Source: Daphnia carinata (lineage: Eukaryota > Arthropoda > Branchiopoda > Diplostraca > Daphniidae). From it: 64,000 nucleotides of DNA. The notes beneath the pieces are model-generated. The model worked only from the letters and a program-made list of their open reading frames with translations, ran no database searches and was not told the DNA's origin. Position 1 is the stretch's first letter. Each line of letters starts with the position of its first letter. The stretch covers positions 1,674,001-1,738,000 of the forward strand of contig NC_081336.1 in the NCBI RefSeq assembly GCF_022539665.2, given 5' to 3'. Positions 1 to 8,846 of this stretch are shown piece by piece. Both the position numbers and the translations under genes were made by a program.

Positions 1-3000
1 CCGCGAAAAGTCCCGCAGTGTGCAGGATCTGATGGTCTTGACTGCTGTCGAACCAATGAGCGATATCGAGTTTCTGTCGTTCAATCAGCCTTCGAAACCG
101 GATCAGCAAGAAAATGTTTCACAGCCAATTGCGCCTCAAATATCTGTCACGTCACCATCATTTACTGTTAGATCGCCCATGATGGAATCCGATGTGCCAT
201 TGCTGGAATCGAATGATTCAAAGTATTTCGATTTGACTTATTTTACGTTTTTTTAAGCATAAAAATGCTGAAGCATTCTATCTCTAGTAACGGAAAAGAT
301 AGCTTGGATACCGGAACTTATATGACACGCAATCGGAATCGATTGACCTCGACACCGCGGGAAGACACTGACTTTGAAGCCATGGAATCGAGGTATTGAT
401 TACGATTGATGTAGCGTCAAAAAATCGTTAGCCGACATGCAGTACATTTTGGTGACCATGAAAACTAGTTTCAGAGATCAAACGAAGCCATCCGAGTATG
501 CACCGTTCTCGCCAGAAAGTTTAGATGCCACTGATTTCACTTCGACGGACCAAGGATCAGCTCGTCGACCTCCAGAAAACATGAATGCTTCTACGGTATA
601 ACACATAAATTATTCATTCATAGACTAACTTTCAAGGTGTTTAATTGACATTATAGAGCGTGATTCTTGGACCGTCGGACGAGCTGGGTCTTCACGTTTT
701 TCAAGGGGTGACATCGATGATGCAAAATGAAAGCGAAGATCCTTTTGATGAAGGCGCTGCTGCCGTTCCCATAAATGCATTTGCTGTAGAAGATGAAGAG
801 CCTACACCTACTGAAACAGCTCGTCTGGCAGTAAATTTAGAAGCGTGGAAAAACTTTCTAGAGCAGTCCTACCCTCAACATCCCTCCGAAGCTGAACATC
901 ATAATGTCGATGTTAGTGATACCCCTCTTCAGCTCAAGGATAGCGGCATCGCCCGACCAAGTTTTAGTACCTCTGTTGATGTACTAGGTAAAAAAAAAGC
1001 CGTTTCTGCTATTTTTTATGATGAAGTACAAGATGAAATTTGTTTTTCAGGAAGTACATTAGGAAACGAAGAAAGCGTCAATCGTGAATGGATGGATGAT
1101 TTGTCGTTGGTTGCACGAATGTGGAATGAAGAGTTGGCTGCTGCTTTGGCGCTAGACAGCAGCGCCGTGCAACAGCCTCATCAACTCAACGCCTCCTTAA
1201 CGGATACAGATCCAAATCTGGAAGATGGCGTTGCTAATATTTCCAGTTTGTCCAATGATTTGTCATACATATCGCCATCGAAGCGGGAGGATACGTATTT
1301 TTCGTATGATAAAATTGATGACGATATTCGTGAACAAGAGGAGAGAGCCGTCCGAAGAAAAGATCTTTCAACGATCAGGGAAGAAAGAGAAAGTGTTAGC
1401 TCCAGCGAAATGGGAGCCACACCGAACAATAACGCAGATACAGGTCGCGGATTGCTTTCGCAACTGCAGCTCAAAAATCGAATGCAACGCCATTTAGATG
1501 TCTCAGGATCTTCAGACTCGGATGGAAGCGACGATTGTCGTGACGACGATGAAGAAGTTCTTATTGTAGATTTAGAGAACAAGCGAGCCGTCATGATGGA
1601 AGGACAAAGCCCAAAATTGAAAGCAGCTATTGCCTCACAGAATTATGAAGAAATATTTGCCGTCCGTCCCACAAATGCTCACAGTATTATGGTATGTTTT
1701 ACAATGCTTGAAAATCCTCGGGTCCTTTTAATTCTTTGTGGTTTTAACAGGAAAATGGGAAGTCTCCATCTTACAACAGAAAAGACCCACCTAACGGCGC
1801 CATACTCGACGAAATTGAAAAAGACAACGATAATGATATCGATGACGAAGACGAAGGAGGAGATCAGGGAGAAGAAGAAGAAGAGGGAGACGATGGCGAG
1901 ATTGTCAACGATTTTGAAGATGATGATGAAGAAGACGACGAGGAAGGGGACGAAGGTATAGCCGTGAGTAACTTTAGATGGCAAGCGTGCTACCCGGCCA
2001 AATTGAATCAATCGTTCTCAATGGAAGTTATTGAGGAGGAATCGGAAAATGAAGACCAGGAGGTAAAACTAGTACTTCACGAAATATTCGCGTACAAGAC
2101 ATAAAGCTTTCTGTTGAAATGTGTAGGATGACGAAGAAGAGGCGTTCGTGCCTTCAATTTGGAGGGCGGATGCAACACCCACCCGTCCAGCTATTAAGAC
2201 CCCGGAAAAGAGCTTAGGAAATTCACCTCGTGATAATGCCAGCAATGACAAAAAGAACGTTTCCTTTTCTCAGAAAAAGAAAAAAGATGTCTATCAATAC
2301 CCAGCTGAAGTTGAAGAATTTGTTCCGCCAACACGACGGCAATGGGGAGCCCCGACACCTGTTATTCAACAACCAGAATCAGCTTATGCTGATTTTGCGG
2401 ATTGGGATTTTGGTAATACGGATGAAGATCGTGAGTCGGTGAACGACAATTCAAAGTAAGAAGCAGCATCCAAAGGAAAGCATTCCTAATAGATATAACC
2501 TATCCATTTTGCTTTTACGTTTTGCAGAGATCTCGATGAACTCAAAACATCATCAGTTATTCCACGGCCTCCAAATCCTTTGACCAGTAACATGCTTTAT
2601 CGCTTGAGTGGTATTGAAAATGAATCGGACGAAGATGAAGACGATAAAGAACAGAACGCTATTCTACCCGAATTCGATGCCCGTCCAAGTGAATCGCTGC
2701 TTCTCGGCGATTGGCAATCACCATTCAATACAAGCGAATTTCAGCCTAATCAATTCTTTCCCAATTGGGATGACCCAGTTTCTTTGATCCGAAATGAAGA
2801 GTCGGTGGATGTGGTGGCGAGCAATGGCCACGATCATGGTAAAATTCGCCAATGTTTTCATTTACTACTGTCTAATGCTGAAAAAAGTTATCTGTCTTAC
2901 TTGTTGTATGCAGGAAACGAAGAACCGAAAGTTGTCGGCACCTTGCGCCATACTCTGGATTCAGGAAGGTTACGCCTGGATCTATCCCCATCAACCCGGT

Positions 3001-3020
3001 TTGAAGATAGCGATGCGTGA
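1..3020 (+). CDS. C-terminal exons of a large acidic protein with possible PP1-docking motif; LMTK-like tail is one possibility
   Basis: The 5' end lies outside the window. Exons read 1-222 (partial), 287-392, 475-595, 657-1691, 1751-2062, 2127-2455, 2528-2838 and 2914-3020; phases agree at every junction. There is no catalytic domain here: the roughly 780 residues are polar and disordered-looking, with a very acidic stretch encoded around 1830-1950 (runs of Glu/Asp) and another near 2610-2650. At 2250-2275 the residues KKNVSFSQ fit the RVxF-type docking site for protein phosphatase 1, and a second weaker one (KKKAVSAIF) lies near 995. Long acidic tails with PP1-docking sites occur in lemur tyrosine kinases, so this may be the tail of an LMTK homologue, but without the kinase domain that is a guess. 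A poly(A) signal AATAAA lies at 3348-3353. Confidence 0.55.
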
Positions 3021-4073
3021 CTGGCCGGTTCTCCTCAGGATTCTGGCACTCCTGTATATAAAGATCCAATCTTATTCTTTTATCCCTAGGTGTCATCGTA
3101 ATTTACTCCTTTAAAAAAGTCTTGATGCTCATAAAATGTGTTTGTCCTGTGGCGTGTTTAAGTGTGAGCCAATTTAAAATTACAGGGCAGGATGAAATGG
3201 CTTTCAAGTGATTATCCCTCCCTTTCTGTAGGATTTCATCCGTCCAGTGTTAAATCCCCTATTATCCTATCTTAGATCCCCTTTCCTATTTCCCGGAACA
3301 AGTGAACAGGAACATATATTCAAGCTGAACTTTTCGTGTACTGTATAAATAAAATTAATCTTGTCGGAAGAACTGATATTAAACCTATCATAATTTATTC
3401 TCCTTCCCATGATTATGTGCATTTGATTTCCTAACTTTGTAATACATTATGATCTGAACCTTAAGTCAAGTTCGTAACTTGAAATGGAGGGAGAAAAGGA
3501 GGTCAAAATAGCGTCAAATTGAAATCGTTTAACAATAACTACCCAAACCTTTAGATTAAACCTAAGTCTGGAATGGCATACGCTACCTCACTAATAGAGG
3601 AAATGAATTGAATCGTGAGTAGTCATTGAAATAGTGGAAAACTGGATAATAGATTCACTGAAAGATCAATAGATTACTAAATGTGATGAAGTCTTGTATT
3701 AACACATTTCAATTGCATCTGAAACTGTCTATTTTTGGCGCCCATATGCAAATTGCACCTTTCAACCTTGTTGCCGCTGCAAATTTTACTACAAAAACAT
3801 TATAAAAACTATTAACTTTCAAAATAGAATTTAAAATGAATAAGAAAAATAGTTTTTAAAATTCGAAAATCTTAATTTGTAGTTCAAATATATTTTGATC
3901 TGATAATTTAATTTTACATAGACGAGCTGTCAATGCTGTTTCATCCGGCAACTGTTCTCTTGCTTCCTTACTTTACATTCTCCTCTCTCATTCTCTTCAG
4001 CAGCCCGAAGTAGCACGCTTGGAGTGGACGGCTTTATTGCTGAATATCGGAGACATCTCACATCTTGGAGAAA
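3021..4073. other. Intergenic; 3' UTR then RACK1 promoter/5' UTR
   Basis: AT-rich sequence without a convincing ORF. The left third is probably 3' UTR of the upstream gene. Just before RACK1, the pyrimidine-rich stretch at about 3953-3995 (CTGTTCTCTTGCTTCCTTAC and onward) resembles a 5' terminal oligopyrimidine leader, as expected for a ribosomal-protein-like mRNA; the exact transcription start is not determined. Confidence 0.4.
3348..3353 (+). promoter_or_regulatory. Poly(A) signal AATAAA
   Basis: Exact AATAAA hexamer 330 bases after the stop codon at 3020, on the same strand; the likely 3' end of the first gene. Confidence 0.6.
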
Positions 4074-5567
4074 ATGAACAGCGAATCGTTGAAACTTCGC
4101 GGTACCCTCCGCGGTCACAATGGCTGGGTCACCCAAATTGCCACCAACCCGAAATTCCCCGACATGATCTTGTCGGCCTCCCGAGGTAAGAGCCATTTTC
4201 CATTTAGCGTATGTGTACATTGTTACTGTGATGAAAAACTCGTGCTACTAAACCCAGCTCGATGATAGCAATATGATATCAAATGTTTTTAACTGAAGTT
4301 TGCTAATGTATCCGAAAATGGTGATATTTTTACGTGTTATACTCATGTCATGCTTTTCCGTTACTTCAGACAAGACTTTGATTGTCTGGAAGCTCACCCG
4401 CGAGGAGAACAACTTCGGTGTTCCCCAGAAACGTCTGTACGGCCACTCTCACTTCGTCTCTGACGTTGTTCTTTCTTCCGATGGACACTTTGCCCTCTCT
4501 GGATCCTGGGACAAGACCCTTCGTCTGTGGGATCTCTCCGCTGGAAAGTCTACCCGACGATTCGAAGATCACACCAAGGTGCAATTGCAAGCTTTTTTTT
4601 TTGAAAATTTTTTTTATTTTGAATGAAGAGGAATTTAGTCACAACTGGGTAAGCGAAAATCTAATTTACTCTTCACGTCAATAATGATGAACCACAACAG
4701 ATAGGGACATATGAATCATAAGGATTTGAACATCTGTTACTGAATATTATCACATGATTAGAGAAAATTACTTGGTGATTGAGGAGGCTCATAGATAATT
4801 CAATTTGCAGGATGTCCTCAGTGTTGCCTTCTCGGCCGACAACCGTCAGATTGTTTCTGGTAGCCGAGACAAGACCATCAAGCTGTGGAACACTCTTGCC
4901 CAGTGCAAGTACACCATTCAGGTAATGTAACGGTAATAGTAATTAATTTTGATTTTGGTAGCAACTTGTTCCTTATTAACAGGAGGAGGGACACACTGAC
5001 TGGGTTTCCTGCGTCAGATTCTCCCCCAACAACAACAACCCAGTCATCGTCTCCTGCGGCTGGGACCGCATGGTTAAGGTCTGGAATTTGGCCAATTGCC
5101 GTCTGAAGAAGAACCACGATGACCATACCGGCTACCTGAACACCGTTACCGTTTCTCCCGACGGTTCCCTCTGCGCCTCTGGTGGCAAGGTATTATCAGT
5201 TCAGTAGGCGCTTAGTTTTTCAATTGTTACATGTTATGTGTTGTAGGACTGCAAAGCAATGCTATGGGACTTAAATGACGACAAGAGGTTGTACACACTC
5301 GACCACACTGACATTGTCAACGCTCTGTGCTTCTCCCCGAACCGTTACTGGCTATGCGCCGCCACTGGTCCTTCAATCAAGATCTGGGATCTTGAGGGCA
5401 AAACCATGGTCGATGAGCTCAAGAATGAAGTCATTTCGCAGAATACACAGAACAGCAAGGCTGATCCCCCTCAGTGCTTGTCGATGGCTTGGTCCGCTGA
5501 CGGCCAGACCCTCTTCGCTGGATATTCCGACAATGTTATCCGGGTCTGGCAAGTGACTGTCCGTTAA
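4074..5567 (+). CDS. RACK1: Receptor for activated C kinase 1 (RACK1), seven-WD40 ribosomal scaffold
   Basis: Five exons: 4074-4185, 4370-4578, 4811-4921, 4983-5189 and 5247-5567, giving about 319 residues, the usual RACK1 length. RACK1 is a seven-bladed WD40 propeller bound to the 40S subunit near the mRNA exit, where it recruits PKC and other signalling proteins. Successive WD blades are clear: [20 protein letters not shown] with [31 protein letters not shown] with [25 protein letters not shown] with AMLWDLN, and [12 protein letters not shown], ending [17 protein letters not shown]. The ATG at 4074 gives [12 protein letters not shown], matching the family N-terminus. The first two introns are the longest and each holds a candidate C/D-box snoRNA; the other two are about 60 bases, too short for one. 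Confidence 0.97.
4225..4299 (+). ncRNA. Candidate C/D-box snoRNA in RACK1 intron 1, 28S guide
   Basis: C box GTGATGA is at 4228-4234 and D box CTGA at 4293-4296, about the right distance apart. A short ACT/AGT terminal stem flanks them. Positions 4248-4260 are 13 bases complementary to the conserved 28S sequence GAGCTGGGTTTAG in the peptidyl-transferase loop (recalled, not searched). Taking ATGA at 4262-4265 as the D' box, the fifth-nucleotide rule places 2'-O-methylation on the C of GAGC, which by my numbering is E. coli C2579 and the known yeast Cm2948. Intronic snoRNAs in RACK1 are known in vertebrates. The terminal stem is weak and D' is degenerate. Confidence 0.7.
4680..4748 (+). ncRNA. 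Candidate C/D-box snoRNA in RACK1 intron 2
   Basis: C box ATGATGA is at 4684-4690 and D box CTGA at 4740-4743. Positions 4699-4709 (AGATAGGGACA) are complementary over 11 bases to the conserved 28S sequence TGTCCCTATCT (recalled, not searched). ATGA at 4711-4714 serves as a plausible D' box, and the fifth-nucleotide rule points to the first C of TGTCCC. I could not tie that base to a known modified position. It sits inside the 232-base intron 2 of RACK1, about 60 bases upstream of the acceptor at 4810, close to the usual spacing for intronic C/D snoRNAs. Confidence 0.6.
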
Positions 5568-6509
5568 GATGGCCATTCTCCAAATGCTTATCTGTTGAGT
5601 GACGTTGAAAATATACGATACTCGACACCTCAATTTGATGTACCTTTAATTGAAATGTATTTTACATTGAACTTTAAATACTATATTTAACCATGATTGT
5701 TGTTGATGACTTAGATGTTCCTAGTACAAACATTATTTTTGTTAAAACAGATTGAACTTCACAGCACAGTTTTCTATCGCGTGGGTGGGATAACCTGTCG
5801 TCTTCCTACATCAAGCTTTCTCGTCGAAAATTTTTTTTTTTACAAAATGAGTTATCTGGAAGCAGCCACCGAACGAATTGACACGAAAAAAATAATGCAT
5901 ACTTGTGAGTATTGACCAGAAAAATATCGTGGATCTTCATAAATCAGTCTGTTGAAGTGTTAGGAAAAGAAACTTCTAATAGTTAGAAAAATGCACGTTA
6001 GAGAGTGCCTTGTACGGTGGAGACGATTGTACACAACAAACACTGGTGATGGACGTCATAACAGTGCCGACAAAATGTTTCTCTTACCCGTATGGGTAAG
6101 AGTGACCGTGTAATGATACAGCACTTGTGTTGATCGTAATTAAAATTTTAAAAACTATATAGTAAAAAATGTCAAAGTATTTTCTTCTATTTCTGCAGCT
6201 CGAAAAATCTTTTTTTTTTTCGAATGGTATTTCTTTACAATTAATTACATGAAATTAATTTACTTTTTTCTGTATCACGACAAATGTTCGCTTTTTTCCT
6301 AATTTGTCTTACAAGATTCTCTTCGGCTACACAATCATGGCAGATGTCTGACAATGGATAGCATTAACAAGCCATTATTTCTTTGTAACTTTTAATTATT
6401 AGGAAACATCTATACAATCACACATTTGACACATTTTATTATAACTGATACATTTACATAGTAGACACCGGAAACATACACACACACATGACACCAAACA
6501 CACTTTCTG
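5568..6509. other. Intergenic, RACK1 3' UTR then AT-rich spacer
   Basis: No ORF of note and no clear AATAAA. A CA-repeat (ACACACACACATG) lies near 6475-6490, just before the tRNA-like array begins. Confidence 0.5.
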
Positions 6510-6577
6510 TAACTATTGGGTATTGAACCCTAATATTCGGCACAGCTTGCCGATGCTCAATCATTGAGCTATAGTCA
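6510..6577 (-). other. tRNA-like unit 1 (subfamily A)
   Basis: On the minus strand this folds as a tRNA. The acceptor stem is TGACTAT/ATAGTTA (7 bp with one G-U); the D arm is GCTC..GAGC within an A-box-like TAGCTCAATGATTGAGC. The anticodon stem is TCGGC/GCCGA with loop AAGCTGT, and the B-box-like GGGTTCAATACCC is present. Position 33 is A rather than U, and the T stem has a mismatch. It is probably a tRNA-derived relic. Confidence 0.55.
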
Positions 6578-6681
6578 CATATAATTTCAATCTTCTTTAC
6601 CTCGAGTCAACGCACGATCATTTTGTATCGTCAATGTTTTCTTCTTGCTATTGTATTTGCCAGTATGATCAGCGATTGTAA

Positions 6682-6760
6682 AAATATCATAGCTTATTTG
6701 TAAAAGGGTCTGGCTACGGTGTCAGAATATTAAAGTTCAAACCCAGCACGATGCTAAAAT
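6682..6760 (+). other. tRNA-like unit 2 (subfamily B)
   Basis: Shows ATAGCTTATTTGTAAAAG as a degenerate A box, GGGTCTGGCTACGGTGTCAGA as an anticodon-arm-like hairpin, and GTTCAAACCC as a B box. It resembles units 3, 4 and 11, and the D arm does not pair well. Confidence 0.45.
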
Positions 6761-6876
6761 ATTGGGCTAAATTAACAAATAAATTCTCCTATTTATAGCT
6801 TGAGTCACAATATTATTATAAAGTCAATGTATCTCATCACGATATGCTGTTCGTTAGTCTCCTTCAATAATTTATA

Positions 6877-6949
6877 AGTGTCACAGCTTACATGTAGAAT
6901 GTCCGCCTACAGTGCAAAAATTCTGTGGTTCAAACCCAGTCATAGGACA
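6877..6949 (+). other. tRNA-like unit 3 (subfamily B)
   Basis: ACAGCTTACATGTAGAAT followed by GTCCGCCTACAGTG and TGGTTCAAACCCAGTCAT, the same order of A-box and B-box blocks as unit 2. Its 5' flank (GTTAGTCT near 6854) is shared with unit 4, so the repeat is longer than a tRNA. Confidence 0.45.
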
Positions 6950-7067
6950 ATAAGCATCCACATTCATCAACCCCAAGTGGAATATATCTATTATGATTAA
7001 TAATTTTGAAAATGTGTAATAGATGGCGGGTCGCTGTAGTAGTTGTTAGTCTGATCACCGAATATAT

Positions 7068-7140
7068 AAGTGGTATAGCTATCGTGTATAGTGTTCGTCG
7101 ATGGTACCAAAAGACTTTGGTTCAAATCCCGTCATAATTG
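7068..7140 (+). other. tRNA-like unit 4 (subfamily B)
   Basis: ATAGCTATCGTGTATAG, then a diverged middle, then TTGGTTCAAATCCCGTCAT as a good B box. It lies about 190 bases downstream of unit 3 with a matching GTTAGTCT flank. Confidence 0.45.
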
Positions 7141-7230
7141 CTAGCAAACAATTTACATTTTTGTGATTCGTATTATTGAATGTGTAATATGGAGTCTTGA
7201 AATAACATGCAAAAATAGTTTTCGCCAAAA

Positions 7231-7301
7231 TGTAACTCATGGCTTAATGGTAGAGCATCGGCTTCATAAGTCGAATGTATGGGGATCGATCCCCGAAAGA
7301 T
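7231..7301 (+). other. tRNA-like unit 5 (subfamily A), CAT loop
   Basis: A box TGGCTTAATGGTAGAGC. Anticodon stem TCGGC/GTCGA encloses the seven-base loop TTCATAA (U33 correct, anticodon CAT), and the T arm is GGGG-ATCGAT-CCCC. The acceptor stem cannot be closed convincingly, so this is not called as a functional tRNA-Met. Confidence 0.5.
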
Positions 7302-7432
7302 AATCTGATAATTTAATATATCCAGTATATGAGTGAGTTAATATATATTTATCTTGAACCACGCAACAAAAATTATTGTAAATGTAAATATGCTGTCCTT
7401 ACTTAATTCAGAAAAACAGACAAATTGAATAT

Positions 7433-7506
7433 ATGATTCATGACTCAGTGGTTGAGCATTGGCATTGGACGCTGATTGTGAAGGGTTCAAGTCCCAAACG
7501 AATCAT
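7433..7506 (+). other. tRNA-like unit 6 (subfamily A), perfect acceptor stem
   Basis: The best-folded unit. It has a perfect 7-bp acceptor stem ATGATTC/GAATCAT. The D arm is CTC/GAG, and the anticodon stem TTGGC/GCTGA carries the loop ATTGGAC (anticodon TGG, U33 present). The T arm is GGG-TTCAAGT-CCC. Two extra bases lie between T stem and acceptor, and the body does not resemble a canonical tRNA-Pro. Confidence 0.55.
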
Positions 7507-7734
7507 AAATATGATTATTTCAATTTAAACAAAACGTAGGCAAATGGATATGCATTCAAATATATGAAGCACAATGCATACGTTTTCCAAATATTGGAAC
7601 ACATGTGCATCACTATGACATATCTAGAAAGACTAAGCTTTAAATCCGCTGTAAAATGTATCAGTTTCTAGGTACTCAGTAAAGAGAAACATAACTTATT
7701 TATTAAAATTTTTTACTGGTTATGAGATTAACTG

Positions 7735-7925
7735 TTAGTAAAATATCCGTTCGCGTGCTTCGCACGAAGTTTCCCAACCCGACTGGCCCCGTGGAATCGT
7801 GACACCTGGGAAGGTAGGAAGCCCGTGGAATAGGAAACCTGACCTGGGAATCGAACCAGGAACCTTCGAGTTGGGAAGCGGACGTCTTGCCTTTCTGGCA
7901 CCTGCCCCCCTATATCCCCCCATTG
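7735..7925 (-). repeat. tRNA-headed SINE-like element
   Basis: On the minus strand it opens with a tRNA-like head (GCAGGTGCCAGAAAGGCAAG as a degenerate A box, then TGGTTCGATTCCCAGG as a good B box). This is followed by an unrelated GC-rich body ending in a small hairpin, TTCGTGCGAAGCACGCGAA. It is much more GC-rich than its surroundings. A 62-codon open frame through it looks incidental. Copy number cannot be judged from one window. Confidence 0.55.
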
Positions 7926-7991
7926 GGATTTGGTTTTCTATCGACTCGCGCGCACTGTCACATTAATGTGTTGAAGTCTTAGACTTTACAA

Positions 7992-8070
7992 AAATGTCAT
8001 AAGTAGCTCAATGGTAGAGCATCAGTCTAGTAAGCTGATATATGTGGGTTCGAATCTCATTCAAGTGCAT
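7992..8070 (+). other. tRNA-like unit 7 (subfamily A), AGT loop
   Basis: A box TAGCTCAATGGTAGAGC. Anticodon stem TCAGT/GCTGA encloses CTAGTAA (the loop of tRNA-Thr(AGT)), and the B box is GGGTTCGAATCTC. The acceptor stem is not resolved. Confidence 0.5.
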
Positions 8071-8346
8071 TTAGTATGGGGCACGTCTTGTAAGATAGTA
8101 ACGCATACCGATGTGTCATTTTCTTTATAAATATAAATGTTTGAAATCGACAAACAGATTTTTCAAGTGGTGATACCATTTCAATTCGCATCATTATTAC
8201 CGCTTCAAGTAACGCATTATATAGATTATTTTGATTGTAATTCCAATTCGTATTAATGTGTCTGCCTTTAGTAATGTTGCATATCTATTGCAATATGAGG
8301 AAACTTTAATATATGATTGAACTATTATGGGGAAACATCCCTTTAT

Positions 8347-8420
8347 AAGACTCTTTTGAGGATCGAACACCAAACCTTCGGCGTACCACGCCGATGCTCA
8401 ACCATTGAGCCATGAGTCAC
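8347..8420 (-). other. tRNA-like unit 8 (subfamily A), GGT loop
   Basis: On the minus strand: GACTC/GAGTC acceptor remnant, GCTCAATGGTTGAGC D arm, and a perfect anticodon stem TCGGC/GCCGA with loop GTGGTAC. The B box is TGTTCGATCC and the T stem has decayed. Confidence 0.5.
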
Positions 8421-8494
8421 ACATTCTATGTTTCACGTTTGCCAGTAAATACAAGGTAACTTCTTTACACTTGCAATATTAATTTACAGAATCG

Positions 8495-8564
8495 CTAGCT
8501 GAGGGAACGGTCCATAGACATTTGACTTTCGAAGCCGATGCTCTACCATTGAGCCATGAGCTAG
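8495..8564 (-). other. tRNA-like unit 9 (subfamily A), CGA loop
   Basis: On the minus strand: CTAGCT/AGCTAG acceptor remnant, A box TGGCTCAATGGTAGAGC, and anticodon arm TCGGC/GTCAA with one mismatch around TTCGAAA. The B box is badly eroded (GGACCGTTCC). Confidence 0.45.
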
Positions 8565-8648
8565 ATTTTATATGAACCATTATTGCAAGTGATCTCAGGA
8601 TATCCTATTTCACATATTCAGAAAAATTTTATGACAAATTGACGTAAT

Positions 8649-8722
8649 GGTTTGGATAGGACTCGAACCTCAGCCTTCTGCCTTCGTAGTCAGACCCTCT
8701 ACACATAAGCTATAATGCTTTC
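8649..8722 (-). other. tRNA-like unit 10 (subfamily B)
   Basis: On the minus strand: ATAGCTTATGTGTAGAGG, TCTGACTACGAAGGCAGA, and B box GAGGTTCGAGTCCT. It is close to unit 2 in sequence but inverted, which ties the two ends of the array together. Confidence 0.45.
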
Positions 8723-8846
8723 ACAACGGAATTTGTTCCTTAAGCCGGATTGATCTAATAACTCTAGTGATAATGTATTTCTCTTAGCACATAAAGAATA
8801 ATGAAATTTAAAAAACAAATTGACAGACACATTTGCAAATAATTGA

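Noticed and set aside
7231..7506. Functional tRNA-Met and tRNA-Pro genes
   Set aside because: Anticodon loops fit but acceptor or T-arm geometry is wrong and the bodies do not resemble canonical nuclear tRNAs.
6510..8722. CRISPR-like or mitochondrial-insertion explanation for the repeats
   Set aside because: No regular short repeats with unique spacers, and no mitochondrial protein or rRNA sequence between the tRNA-like units.
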